Of a stretch of DNA of 64,000 bases, positions 1-8,440 are shown one piece after another (positions within the stretch are counted from its first letter, which is position 1; each line of letters starts with the position of its first letter). The stretch covers positions 996,501 to 1,060,500 of the forward strand of contig NC_019954.2 in the NCBI RefSeq assembly GCF_000328765.2, read 5' to 3'. The position numbers and the translations under genes are program-made. The notes beneath the pieces are model-generated. The model was not told the DNA's origin, made no database searches, and worked only from the letters and a program-made list of their open reading frames with translations. This DNA comes from Tepidanaerobacter acetatoxydans Re1 (GTDB lineage Bacteria > Bacillota > Thermosediminibacteria > Thermosediminibacterales > Tepidanaerobacteraceae).

Positions 1-660
1 GACCGTTATCCGTTCTTATTTTAGGAAGTATCATACCTTGTATTGTTCTCTGGGGCTTTAGTATATTTAGCCCTTTACAAAGCCTATAAACCTTTTTACG
101 GTTTATTAGCAAATTATATTCTTCTTTGAGGCAAATGGTAAGCTTATTGTAGCCATAAGGGAAACCGTCACAACATATTAGTTCGTTCAGCCATTCTTTG
201 ATTTGTTCATCAGATATCTTTTTACCGATTTTAGTTAAAGAGTATCCCGGACTTTCCTTTCTCCTACATTTTTGCAAGGAACAGATGAATTATTTTCTTC
301 TTGTTTGCTTTTTTCTCTTGATAAATTAGCATAATATGTGGATGAAGATAGCCCGACAAAGTCCAGTATAAGAGATGCTCTATAGCCTTTACTGATCCAC
401 TTTTTAGCTATTTCAACTTTGTCGGCTACTGAGGGTTTATTCTATCCCTCAAATCCTAGAGCACTGCAAGCTCAAGCTCTTTTTCGCCTAATAGTTTCTT
501 AAGTGTATTATTTTCTTTGCTTATAGCTTCTAATCTGTTCTCTACCTCACGGATACGCTTTGTTTCGTTTCTAGGTAATGGATCTACGGAACCTCTTTTT
601 TGAGCTTTCCTAATCCAATTATGAATATCACTAGATGAAAAGGTGCCAGGGAAGGCTCTG
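1..660 (-). mobile_element. IS3-family element remnant (orfB running off left edge, orfA piece)
   Basis: Read on the minus strand, about 1-460 encodes broken pieces of an IS3-family OrfB (HTH_21-type region). Fragments such as KVEIAKKWISKGYRASLIL and DEQIKEWLNELICCDGFPYG are readable but interrupted by frameshifts. About 465-640 encodes the C-terminal half of the small OrfA with its leucine-zipper-like part (EKELE, ENNTLKKLL). The integrase DDE domain would lie beyond the left edge. A second remnant of the same element lies inverted at 2530-3115. The two share roughly 230 bp at high identity. The element is dead: there are no long frames and the orfA 5' end is missing. Confidence 0.8.
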
Positions 661-805
661 AAAAACTAAGGTTTAAAAAGTGTTTTTGCATAAATATAAA
701 TATAATTTAAAGCTTAAATTTTTATAATGAGGCTTCTCTTATAAAAATATACAAAAAAATGCCCACATTAGGGCTAAAACGTTACGTTATTAGTGATTTC
801 CCGTT

Positions 806-2068
806 TTAAGGCTTAGCTAAACCATAGGCCTTTCTGTCATAAAGCAGATTGACCATCCTAATTATATTGCTCGCAATATTTGCTAATGTAATATGAATCT
901 TTGCCCCAGTTAAAGTAAGATATCTACATCTTCTAATACCATGATTTAATACTTGAGTTGCAAAGCGTCTTTCAATTTTATATCTTTTGTTCAAAGCAGT
1001 TTTGAATTGTTCTGTTTGGTTATGTTTTTTATCCCTTATCATTACATCGTATCTTAAAGGTACAGTTATTTTCTTTATCGCATTTCTTTTTAGTTCATTT
1101 TTAGAATAACACTTAGGTCTTAAAGGGCATGTTTCACATATATTTCTGTCAAATTTGAAGTAAAGTTGGTCTTTAGATTGTGATACATTTTTGGTAATTA
1201 TTCCGTTGGGACATTCAACACTACTTAAATCTGTGGATATTTTGAAATCGTGTAATGTGTACTTTTCAAATTTCTTGCTAGGTTCCTTGTAAAAGTCTAT
1301 ATTGCATGTGATATCGTTGTCTTTCAGATATATACGATTATCATAGGTTCCATATACTTTATCGGCTGTAATTTCTTCGGGAACTATGTTATGCTCTTTT
1401 TTTATCTTTTCTAAAAGCGGTATTAACTGTTTTTCATCACCTACGTTAAAGGGAGTCTGAATAGAACCTAGAATTATTTCGCTTTCTTCATCAATGATGA
1501 TATTGTTTTTATATCCCCGTTTTATATTTCCTGGGGATTTATGGGCAATTCTTGCATCAGGGTCTACTGTGCTTACTATTTTATCTTTAGATTTTTCTAA
1601 GTATTGATGAATAATATCCCACAACAGTCCAAACGCTTTTATGTATTGTTTATTTTCTTGAAGTTCATCATATGTATGGAGATAAAGATGTTCTGCATGT
1701 TCTTTTGCTATTTGAGCAAAAGTTTTAACTTTGACTTTCTGGCTTTTTTCACGTTCTTTATCTAGTGCTTCCTCAAAGTCTTTTAAAATTTGCTTTGAAA
1801 GGTCATTGTTAAATTTAGACGTTTCTTTTATGGTTTTTCTAAAGGCTTGACAAATCAGTTTTTTGTCAGATGGAAAGTTTGCATTTGCTGCAACGTCTGT
1901 TGAGTCTATGATTAAATGTTTGTTTTTTACCAAGTTTTCTTCTATACACTTTTCTAATATTTTATTGAAAAATTCCTCAAAAGTTTTATCTTTTAGTCTA
2001 ATAGCTCTAAAGTAGCTAATTGTAGTATCATCGGGGACTTTATCGTACAACGTAAAGGTGCCTGGCAC
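806..2068 (-). pseudogene. IS1182-family transposase, N-terminally truncated
   Basis: 420 aa open frame. It begins with GTG inside a GGTGCC/GGCACC palindrome and reads LYDKVPDDTTISYFR, which in full-length IS1182-type transposases is preceded by about 90 residues. DDE features are present: DSTD near residue 55, TADKVYG near 250, and an IERRFATQ block near the C-terminus. A CETCPLRPKC zinc-knuckle-like motif, also typical of the family, precedes that block. The frame is uninterrupted, so the loss of the N-terminal domain is the only visible lesion. A GGTGCCAGG motif recurs near 640 on the other side. Family assignment is firm; activity is unlikely. Confidence 0.85.
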
Positions 2069-2080
2069 CGCCCGAATTTT
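2050..2080. repeat. GGTGCCTGGCACC palindrome at IS1182 junction
   Basis: The palindrome GGTGCC-T-GGCACC is followed by GCCCGAATTT. A degenerate copy, ggtgcttggcatcacccgaa, occurs at 24080-24099, and a partial GGTGCCAGG at 640-648. Both full copies mark the edge of a truncated gene (the transposase here, an ABC exporter there). This fits a REP-like or element-end sequence. The mobilising enzyme is not visible in the window. Confidence 0.5.
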
Positions 2081-2242
2081 GTCGAAACTCAGATAAGGAG
2101 AACTGACCTTTTGGGATTGGTTCTTCTTTTTTCATGCGTATTAGTTTTACTTAGTATAATATGTTAAACTGAAAAAAATCTGCTTGAACATTGATTCAGA
2201 CTTTTCATATTATGGTCTAATATTATTAGATGATTCTTTCGT

Positions 2243-2532
2243 TGTGGGAAAATTGAAGTTAACGAAACCCCTCAAGATTGCCTTGTTAGAGAGCTTAAAG
2301 AGGAGCTTAATATAAATGTTTCTATCAGCAAATTTTGTAATGAGGTAACCCACGATTACGGTAATATGAACATTAATCTAATTGCATATTATTGCACTAT
2401 AGTTGATGGAAAAATTCGGGTATCTGTTCATGATAAGTACACAAGTGGGTTAAAATAAATGATTTACTAAAATACGACCTTTTACCAACAGATGTTCTGA
2501 TAGATAAAAAGGTGAAGGAGGAATCTCTATAG
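2243..2532 (+). pseudogene. Nudix hydrolase (MutT-like) fragment, frameshifted
   Basis: The frame from 2243 reads CGKIEVNETPQDCLVRELKEEL, a near-perfect Nudix box (G-x5-E-x7-REU-x-EE-x-G-U) but with no start codon or N-terminal strand before it. It continues to about 2445, where the frame shifts: HDKYTSG gives way to a +1 frame reading WVKINDLLKYDLLPTDVL and ending at a TAG at 2530. This C-terminal pattern (WV.i.eL..YD.LP.D) is typical of small MutT / 8-oxo-dGTP diphosphatase homologues. Loss of the start plus a frameshift mark it as a pseudogene, caught between two inverted IS3 remnants. Confidence 0.75.
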
Positions 2533-3115
2533 CCCCCTAACCAACTTGGACAAAACAATTGTATATGCTAATATAAAAACATGGGGCTGAACTTAAATGA
2601 CAAAAAAATAATATACCAATGAATTTAAAGAACAACTAATCAAAGAATGCCAGAAAACTTATAATGTAGCCTTAGTGGCTCGTAGACATAATATCTCACC
2701 CAATAAAAGAGGCTCCGTAAATCCATTACCGAAAAGCGAAGCAAAGCGCATCCAGGAGATAGAAAATAGATTAGAGGCCATAAGCAAAGAAAACAATACA
2801 ATACACTTAAGAAACTATTAGGCGAAAAAGAACTTGAGCTTGCAGTATTGCAAGACTGGAGGGATAGAATAAACTCTCAGTAGCCGACAAAGTTGAAATA
2901 GCTTTAAAGTGGATAAGTATAGTTTATAGAGCATCTCTTATACTGGTCTTTGTCGGGTTATCTTCGTCCACATATTATGCTAATTTATCAAGAGAAAAAA
3001 GCGAACGAGAAGAAAATGATTCATCTGTTCCTTGCAAAAATGTAGGAGGAAGGAAAGTCCGGGATACTCTTTAACCAAAACCGGTGAAAAGATATCTGAT
3101 GAACAAATTAAAGCT
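2530..3115 (+). mobile_element. IS3-family element remnant (left end, orfA and start of orfB)
   Basis: It begins with a terminal sequence (atagccccctaaccaactt) that recurs at 26164, then a translation start for OrfA (MTKK.YTNEFKEQLIKECQK-like, broken by stops and a deletion). This is followed by the zipper region and the start of OrfB (VADKVEIALKWIS, STYYANLSREKS). Similarity to the inverted copy at 1-660 stops near 3113, inside the HTH_21 region. Frames are interrupted many times. An open frame at 3032-3325 is an accidental read-through of this remnant into the next gene and is not called. Confidence 0.75.
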
Positions 3116-3160
3116 AGGTCGGGTGTTGGGGGTGGGAAAGGGAGTAATAAAAAATGTTCT

Positions 3161-3191
3161 CAAACAAGACAGATGAAACGTCCCCATGTCT
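3161..3191. repeat. REP-like hairpin repeat (copy 1)
   Basis: caagacagatgaaacgtcc followed by ccatgtct. This resembles the dispersed short palindromic sequences in Clostridia and other Firmicutes that read GACAGnnGAAnCGTCCCCnTGTC. Two relatives lie at 4178-4200 and 4214-4241, so the three flank the gene at 3241-3936. Confidence 0.6.
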
Positions 3192-3240
3192 CTGCAGGAA
3201 GTTATTATCATAACATTATGAATATGGAGGGTGAACTATT

Positions 3241-3936
3241 ATGGAGCAGGATAAAATCTGCCAGAATTGTAGCAGCTTTTTTCAAGACAGTAGAGATTTC
3301 AATACAGATTTTGGGGTATGCATGAATGATGAGGCATTTGAACCTTTTCTAGATGAAATAATAGGAAATGATGATTTTTCAAACTGTCACGATATGTACC
3401 GGAAAAAGCGGTTTGGTGGAGGAAAAGAAGCTTGCAGTCAATATGAAGAACCTGAAATCATCGAAATTCCTGATGATGAGGATGTTAATACTTATATTCT
3501 TTTTGAGAAAATGAAACATCAAAACGTCGATGAAATTATCAAATATTTATACAACTCGAATAACGAGATCGTCAATAAGGCGATATCGTCGATTTCAACG
3601 TATGTACGTATTGGAAACAAGGACGCATATGAAGGTTTGATAAATTATTATATGAGTTTGGATTCGGCAGTGAGCCTTGAGGATGTTTACATAAGGATGA
3701 ACATAGTGGATTCTCTTTCTACAAAGGAATCAGAGCAAAATACTATAGAAGCATATGTGAATGAGCTTGTCAGGACACCATCTAATAACACGACACGGCA
3801 ACTATACTCGTTAATACTGAAGCGTTTAGGTAAATGTCCCGAGGAGATGATCCAGGAACCGCTTCTACAATTGCTTGAGAAAAGGCAATATAGCTATAAA
3901 ATGAGGAAAAGGATTATGGAGATTGTGGGGATATAA
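3241..3936 (+). CDS. Hypothetical protein, N-terminal Cys-rich segment and alpha-helical C-terminus
   Basis: 231 aa, start supported by a GGAGGGTG ribosome binding site 7 bp upstream. The N-terminal 65 residues contain cysteines spaced like a small metal-binding module (ICQNCSSFF, then GVCMND, NCHDMY and ACSQYE). Residues about 85-231 look like amphipathic helices in a HEAT-like arrangement (KAISSISTYVRIGNKDAYEGL and later similar units). There is no signal peptide or membrane segment. I do not recognise a named family. It is flanked by REP-like repeats and IS debris but is itself uninterrupted, so it is probably functional or recently acquired. Confidence 0.6.
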   Translation: MEQDKICQNCSSFFQDSRDFNTDFGVCMNDEAFEPFLDEIIGNDDFSNCHDMYRKKRFGGGKEACSQYEEPEIIEIPDDEDVNTYILFEKMKHQNVDEIIKYLYNSNNEIVNKAISSISTYVRIGNKDAYEGLINYYMSLDSAVSLEDVYIRMNIVDSLSTKESEQNTIEAYVNELVRTPSNNTTRQLYSLILKRLGKCPEEMIQEPLLQLLEKRQYSYKMRKRIMEIVGI

Positions 3937-3995
3937 GAAAATTGTAATTGAAAATGTATGAACTAAAAATAGAATTGAGGTGTATATGTATTACA

Positions 3996-4177
3996 TACAG
4001 TGATGCACTTTGGCAGGAAGCTAAAAGGAAGTGTAGATTAAACAATGAGGATATTAAAATAGCTAAAGAGCTTGGTTTAAATTAGGCATTGTCAACGGAG
4101 TTGGTGACAATAAATTTGCACATGATGTGTTGATTAATCGTGAGCAGATGGCAGCTATGCTAAATCCCATTACGTAA
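3996..4177 (+). pseudogene. Remnant with SLH-domain C-terminus
   Basis: Two short frames read as one decayed gene. 3996-4085 gives YSDALWQEAKRKCRLNNED then IKIAKELGLN and a TAG. From 4082, in another frame, GIVNGVGDNKFAHDVLINRE followed by QMAAML matches the signature half of an S-layer homology domain (GIVnGvgdnkFaPdapiTREQmAaml). SLH domains anchor proteins to the cell wall polymer. No start codon, signal peptide or other SLH repeats remain. I am confident about the SLH match and unsure whether both frames came from one gene. Confidence 0.55.
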
Positions 4178-4200
4178 GACAGGAGAAACGTCTCCTGTCT
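4178..4200. repeat. REP-like palindrome (copy 2)
   Basis: GACAGGAGaaacgTCTCCTGTC is a near-perfect hairpin, followed by tttta, so it could also act as a weak terminator. It is related in sequence to the repeats at 3161 and 4214. Confidence 0.6.
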
Positions 4201-4213
4201 TTTATATTTGCCA

Positions 4214-4241
4214 ACAAGACAGCAGAAATGTCCCCGTGTCT
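4214..4241. repeat. REP-like hairpin repeat (copy 3)
   Basis: aacaagacagcagaaatg followed by tccccgtgtctt. Same family as copies 1 and 2. It sits between the SLH remnant and the chemotaxis receptor. Confidence 0.6.
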
Positions 4242-4335
4242 TTAAAAATATTAAAGTTTTGACGATATTTGTCGATAATGTATGAAAAGGAAAAATGTAA
4301 CTATTTTCAAAAATAAATTTATAAAGGGGATGGCT

Positions 4336-6078
4336 ATGAAGAATCTATCAAAATCTAAATTGTCCATGAGCAGAAGCATTAAAGTAAAAATAACCGTGTT
4401 TTTTTTAATTATTGTATTATCCATAGTTACGTTGCTGTCGGTTATACTATACTTGCAATGTGCTGCGATGGTAACAAAAGAGGCATCAGATAGGGCATAT
4501 GAAACAGTTGAAGAAGCTAGCAATGCAATAGACGTTGGCGAGTTTGTTAAATTGCAGACAATAGAAGATGAAAAGAATCCTTCTTATATTCAAATGAGAC
4601 AAAATCTGGAATATATTAGAAAGATAAGTGGAGCTAAATACATATTCACCATGAGAAAAAATGATGACGGTAATTTTATGTATGTAGTTGACGGTTCCGC
4701 TATTGAGGAGATATCGCATATCGGCGATACTGAAGAATCAATGCCTGCCTTTGAAAAGGTTTGGAGTGGGGAAGTTTATAAAGATGAAAAGATTCACCAT
4801 GAGGAAGGATGGGGGTCATTTATTAGTTCATATTATCCATTGAAGGATAATCAGGGAAATGTTGTAGGATTCATCGCGGCTGATTATGATGTTGAAAGCG
4901 TTTATCTTGGACTTAACAAATTCAAGACTACAAGCATTATAATATTTTTGGGATTTGCTGTGATAATCCTTATATGCGGATTATTATTATCAAACAGTAT
5001 TTCAAAACCCATTAAAAATGCAGTGGAATATTCAAAAGAACTTGAAAATTTAAACCTTACAAAGGATGCATCCCAAAGAAATTTAAATCGGAAAGACGAA
5101 TTTGGAGATTTGGCTCATGCATTACATAGTATTACTGACAGCTTTAGGGATATTATCGGTAAAATCAGTGATTCTTCTGAACAAATGGCAGCAGCATCAT
5201 AGGAATTTACAGCAGTATCCCAAGAATCAGCAACTGCAGTGGAGGAAATTTCAAGAACCGTAGAAGAGATTGCCAACGGAGCATCGGATCAAGCCAAGAA
5301 TACTGAGGAAGGTGCTTCTAAAGCGGTGCTATTGGGAGAGATTATAGATACTGACATAGAATATACAAAAAATATAAACAATACTGTGAGCAACGTCACA
5401 CAAATTGTAAATGAAGGTCTCGTTGAAATTGAAAATCTTTCCAGAGTTACAGATGAAAATAATATTACTAATAAAAAGATTTCCGATGTAATCCTAAAAA
5501 CAAATGAGAGCTCTGATAAAATAAGTGAGGCTAGTAATTTTATTGCTTCTATTGCAAACCAAACCAATTTATTAGCGCTGAACGCTGCTATTGAAGCAGC
5601 CAGGGCAGGGGAAGCGGGAAAAGGCTTTGCAGTTGTAGCGGATGAAATTAGAAAAATGGCTGAGCAATCGGCAAATTCAACCCATATCATTGAACAAATC
5701 GTCAATGAATTACAATTGAATGCAAAAAATGCTGTAGATACTATGAAAAGGGTATCTGAAATCACAAATGAGCAGACCCAAAGTGTTATAAAGAACAAGA
5801 ATAACTATAAGCTAATCGAAGAAGCAATGAAAGAATCTCAAAAGGCCATAGAAAGATTAAAAGCCTCAGGGGAAGAAATGTATGATATGAAAAATGAGAT
5901 AATGTCTACTTTAGCAAATCTATCTTCCATTGCAGAGGAGAATTCTGCAGCTACCCAAGAAGTAACAGCATCTATGGAAGAACAAGCTGCATCAATGGAG
6001 GAGATCGCAAGCTCTAGCGGAGATCTATCACAATTAGCTCAGGATCTACAAAATACCATTTTAAAGTTTAAAATATAG
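4336..6078 (+). pseudogene. Methyl-accepting chemotaxis protein interrupted by in-frame TAG
   Basis: The start at 4336 follows an AAAGGGG site; an ATG at 4282 lacks one. Order: TM1 near residues 15-37, an extracytoplasmic sensor region of about 150 residues (YIFTMRKNDDGNFMYVV, later FIAADYDVESVY), TM2 (TSIIIFLGFAVIILICGLLL), HAMP, then the cytoplasmic signalling coiled coil. The tip ([20 protein letters not shown]) and trimer-contact region are intact. One TAG at 5200-5202 splits it; reading resumes in the same frame (AAAS[13 protein letters not shown]). Family members have Q or E there, so a C-to-T change in CAG is the simplest cause. Read-through would yield about 580 aa; without it the receptor lacks its signalling domain. 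Confidence 0.85.
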
Positions 6079-6308
6079 TGTAGCTAGGAAATTATATTTA
6101 GAAGCTATGTACATAAAAGCATGACGGAGCAAAAAAGATAAAAGGCCATATGAGCGTATGAATAAGAGGTAAGTCGATGCAGATTTTGACCTAGGACTTT
6201 ACGGCAAGATAGATGTATACATAGAAAGCAAGGATTATACATTATTAATAGTATTACAATTTTGATGGGTATCATTTTGCTGAAAAAGTCTTTTTGGAGA
6301 AGAAGAGT

Positions 6309-6578
6309 ATGCAGGTTAATATAAAACCCGGTTATTTAAACTTATTAGAAAACGGGCGGTTACATGAAAAGGTAAAAGAAGCTAAACGGCATCTTACGAA
6401 ATGTAATTTATATCCTTACAAATGCAATGTCAACAGGAAAGATCAGTTAGGATTTTGCCATGCTACAGATGGAGTTATAGTTTCAAGTTACAGCCCTCAT
6501 TTTGGCGAAGAAGCACCATTAGTGGGTAAAAATGGATCTTGCACCATATTTTTTAGATATTCGGCACAAAATGGGTAG
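6309..6578 (+). pseudogene. N-terminal fragment of a radical SAM (PflA-like) protein
   Basis: The start is probably the ATG at 6309; a TTG at 6294 is also in frame. The product (LLENGRLHEKVKEAKRHLTK, GFCHATDGVIVSSYSPHFGE, EAPLVGKNGSCTIFF) matches the N-terminal region that precedes the CxxxCxxC cluster in PflA/AmmeMemoRadiSam-like radical SAM proteins. The frame ends in unrelated residues (RYSAQNG) before the iron-sulfur cysteines and SAM barrel. Two family cysteines are replaced (CNLYPYKC where CxLCPxxC is usual). It cannot be a functional radical SAM enzyme. Confidence 0.7.
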
Positions 6579-6640
6579 GAGTAACAAGGTTGACATTGTG
6601 GCATTTGTAATGATTTTGAATTACAATCGTTATCTATGAC

Positions 6641-6765
6641 TTAGAGGGATTTTATATCCACAGTATTGCCGTTGATTGTAAGTTCATAGTTTTTACTTTT
6701 TACTTTTTTATCTCCCTCAAAGACCTCAACCGTAAAAATATGCTTACCTTCTGGTTTTATATCTA
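6641..6765 (-). pseudogene. 3' fragment of an unknown protein cut by an IS3 element
   Basis: The minus frame ends at 6641 and reads ITIDIKPEGKHIFTVEVFEG, then DKKVKSKNYELTINGNTVDI, a beta-rich segment like an Ig-like or amine-oxidase-N-like tail. Its 5' part is replaced at about 6745-6765 by the end of the IS3 transposase gene. No matching 5' half was found beyond the other end of the element. The parent family cannot be named from 40 residues. Confidence 0.4.
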
Positions 6766-7860
6766 TCGTGATAAAGAATCTCACATTTTATTGTCAAAAA
6801 GAATGTTTCCGCACAAGCATTATCATAGCAATTGCCTTTACGGCTCATACTGGGAATCATATAGTATTTGTTGAGTAGACTTTGGTATTCTTTGCTGCAA
6901 TACTGTACCCCTCTGTCGGAGTGATGAATAAGTCCTTTGGGAGGTCTATGTCTCATTGCTGCACTTTCAAGAGCTCTTATGCATAAATCAGTCTTCATAT
7001 TATTTGCTGTAGCCCAGCCTACGATTTCTTTGGTGTATATATCTTTTACAGTGGCTAAATACAGCCAGCCCTCAAGGGTGTCTACATATGTAATATCTGT
7101 CTGTAACCCATACGGTATTGGGTTTATCTATATTAAAGTCCTGGTTAAGCAGGTTTTCTGCCACAGGAAACTTGTGATTGGAGTTTGTGGTAGCTTTAAA
7201 TTTCTTTTTACGCTTGGAGTATAAATTATTCTGTTTTTGCAGTCTGTAAAGTCGATGACGGCTACATTTGGGGAATTTCTCTCTTACATCTGCTAACATT
7301 TTATCTAGGCCACATATTCCTCTGTTGTGTGTATAACTTTCCTTGGCTATTTTAAGGATTTGTTGATTTTCAAGCTCTCTATTACTTGGACCTCTGTCTT
7401 TCCAAGCACAATAGCCGCTCCGGGATACTTCAAGGACTTGGCACATCTTCTCAACAGGGAACTCGGAGCTGTGTTCTTTAATAAATTCATACTTTACTTC
7501 CGATTGCTTGTGGCGAAGATGGCCGTAGCTTTTTTTAATATGGCAACAGTTTCCTCTAAGTCGGCGTTTCTCTTTGTTTCTGCCTTGAGCTAGGCCTCAA
7601 GCTCCAATATTCTAGATGCTTCGGGGTCTTGTTTTTGCCTTGAAGCATTAAGCCAGTTGCGCAGACTTTGATAGCTAATACCTAAATCTTTTGCCACGCT
7701 AGATATTGACCTTCCTTCTTTTACAAGGCTCATGGCATCAGCTTTAAATTCGTCACTATACCGTTTGCCGTTTTTATTCATTGGTAATCCCTCCACAGTG
7801 TTATTTTATACTAACTACTGTGTGTCTGGCAAATCGAGTATAGGTCAGGTAGTATAAAAA
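6745..7860 (-). mobile_element. IS3-family element, degenerate
   Basis: OrfA begins at about 7781 (MNKNGKRYSDEFKADAMSLV, HTH SISSVAKDLGISYQSLRNWL) and is stopped by a TAG near 7590; the reading frame continues after it ([14 protein letters not shown]). OrfB spans 7446-6744 but shifts frame near 7090, between KPNTVWVTD and the downstream [16 protein letters not shown]. The DDE region is otherwise recognisable (HHSDRGVQYCSKEY, NCYDNACAETFF). It is cut short after CEILYHDRYKT, so the last 40 or so residues and the end of the element are missing. At least three independent lesions mark it as dead. Confidence 0.85.
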
Positions 7861-7890
7861 TTCATGTCACCGCATAAGTTTTATGCAGTA

Positions 7891-8006
7891 AAGGTCAAAC
7901 CTTTTACAGCATAATCTTTAAGCTTTAAACAATTATTAAAGTTAATGCAAAAGTACGATTTTATGAGAAATACAAAGATATTGTCCAGAGATAGGGGACC
8001 AGACCG
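7891..8006. repeat. 116-bp dispersed repeat, copy A
   Basis: Runs from aaggtcaaaccttttacagc to ggggaccagaccg. It matches 26403-26518 over 116 bp with two visible substitutions. Its final 21 bp (agagataggggaccagaccg plus g) recur alone at 11451-11471. The right end of the repeat abuts the 5'-truncated gene at 8007. No coding frame runs through both copies in a shared context. Likely an element end or a small non-autonomous repeat. Confidence 0.7.
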
Positions 8007-8339
8007 GAAAAATATACTGATGAAGAACTAAGAAAGTTTCCTAAGATTACATGTAAGATAGCTTCTGAATATCTTGGAATATCCCCAATGGCAGTAAGTA
8101 TAGGACTGAGAAACAATCTGCTGCCGATTGGATTTGCTATTCATAATGAAGACAGATATTCTGAAAGTTGGAGTTACCATATCATTGCCGAAAGACTGAT
8201 TGCTTATAAATATGGAAGGATATCAGAAGTTCAAGTTGAAAATATAGAAAAAAATCTTAACACAATTATATCTCAATTTGAAGGAATGAAAAAAGACTTG
8301 CTTTTTATATTAAGCGGAAACGAGGAACAAGAGATTTAG
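8007..8339 (+). pseudogene. 5'-truncated small HTH-like protein
   Basis: The open frame starts directly after the 116-bp repeat as PEKYTDEELRKFPKITCKIA, then SEYLGISPMAVSIGLRNNLL, and ends at 8339. The SEYLGISP..V..GLR pattern looks like the DNA-binding part of small plasmid or phage proteins that recognise weak HTH sites. A later ATG (8088) would remove that part. The C-terminal half is helical (VQVENIEKNLNTIISQFEGM). The true start codon and ribosome site are missing, apparently replaced by the repeat. Confidence 0.5.
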
Positions 8340-8440
8340 AACTATTTGAGTATGCGTTTTCGCTGAATAATAAAAATAATGATTTATAAATTTTTAAGGC
8401 TTTATATTGTAACTAAGAAATTAGTAAAGAGAGGGGTACT

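Noticed and set aside
3032-3325. Open frame of 97 codons
   Set aside because: It starts in the IS3 remnant and runs out of frame into the gene at 3241; the ribosome site and conserved content belong to 3241-3936.
5200-5202. TAG as pyrrolysine or programmed read-through in the chemotaxis receptor
   Set aside because: The position is not an active site, the usual residue is Q/E, no downstream insertion element was seen, and the region is full of lesions.
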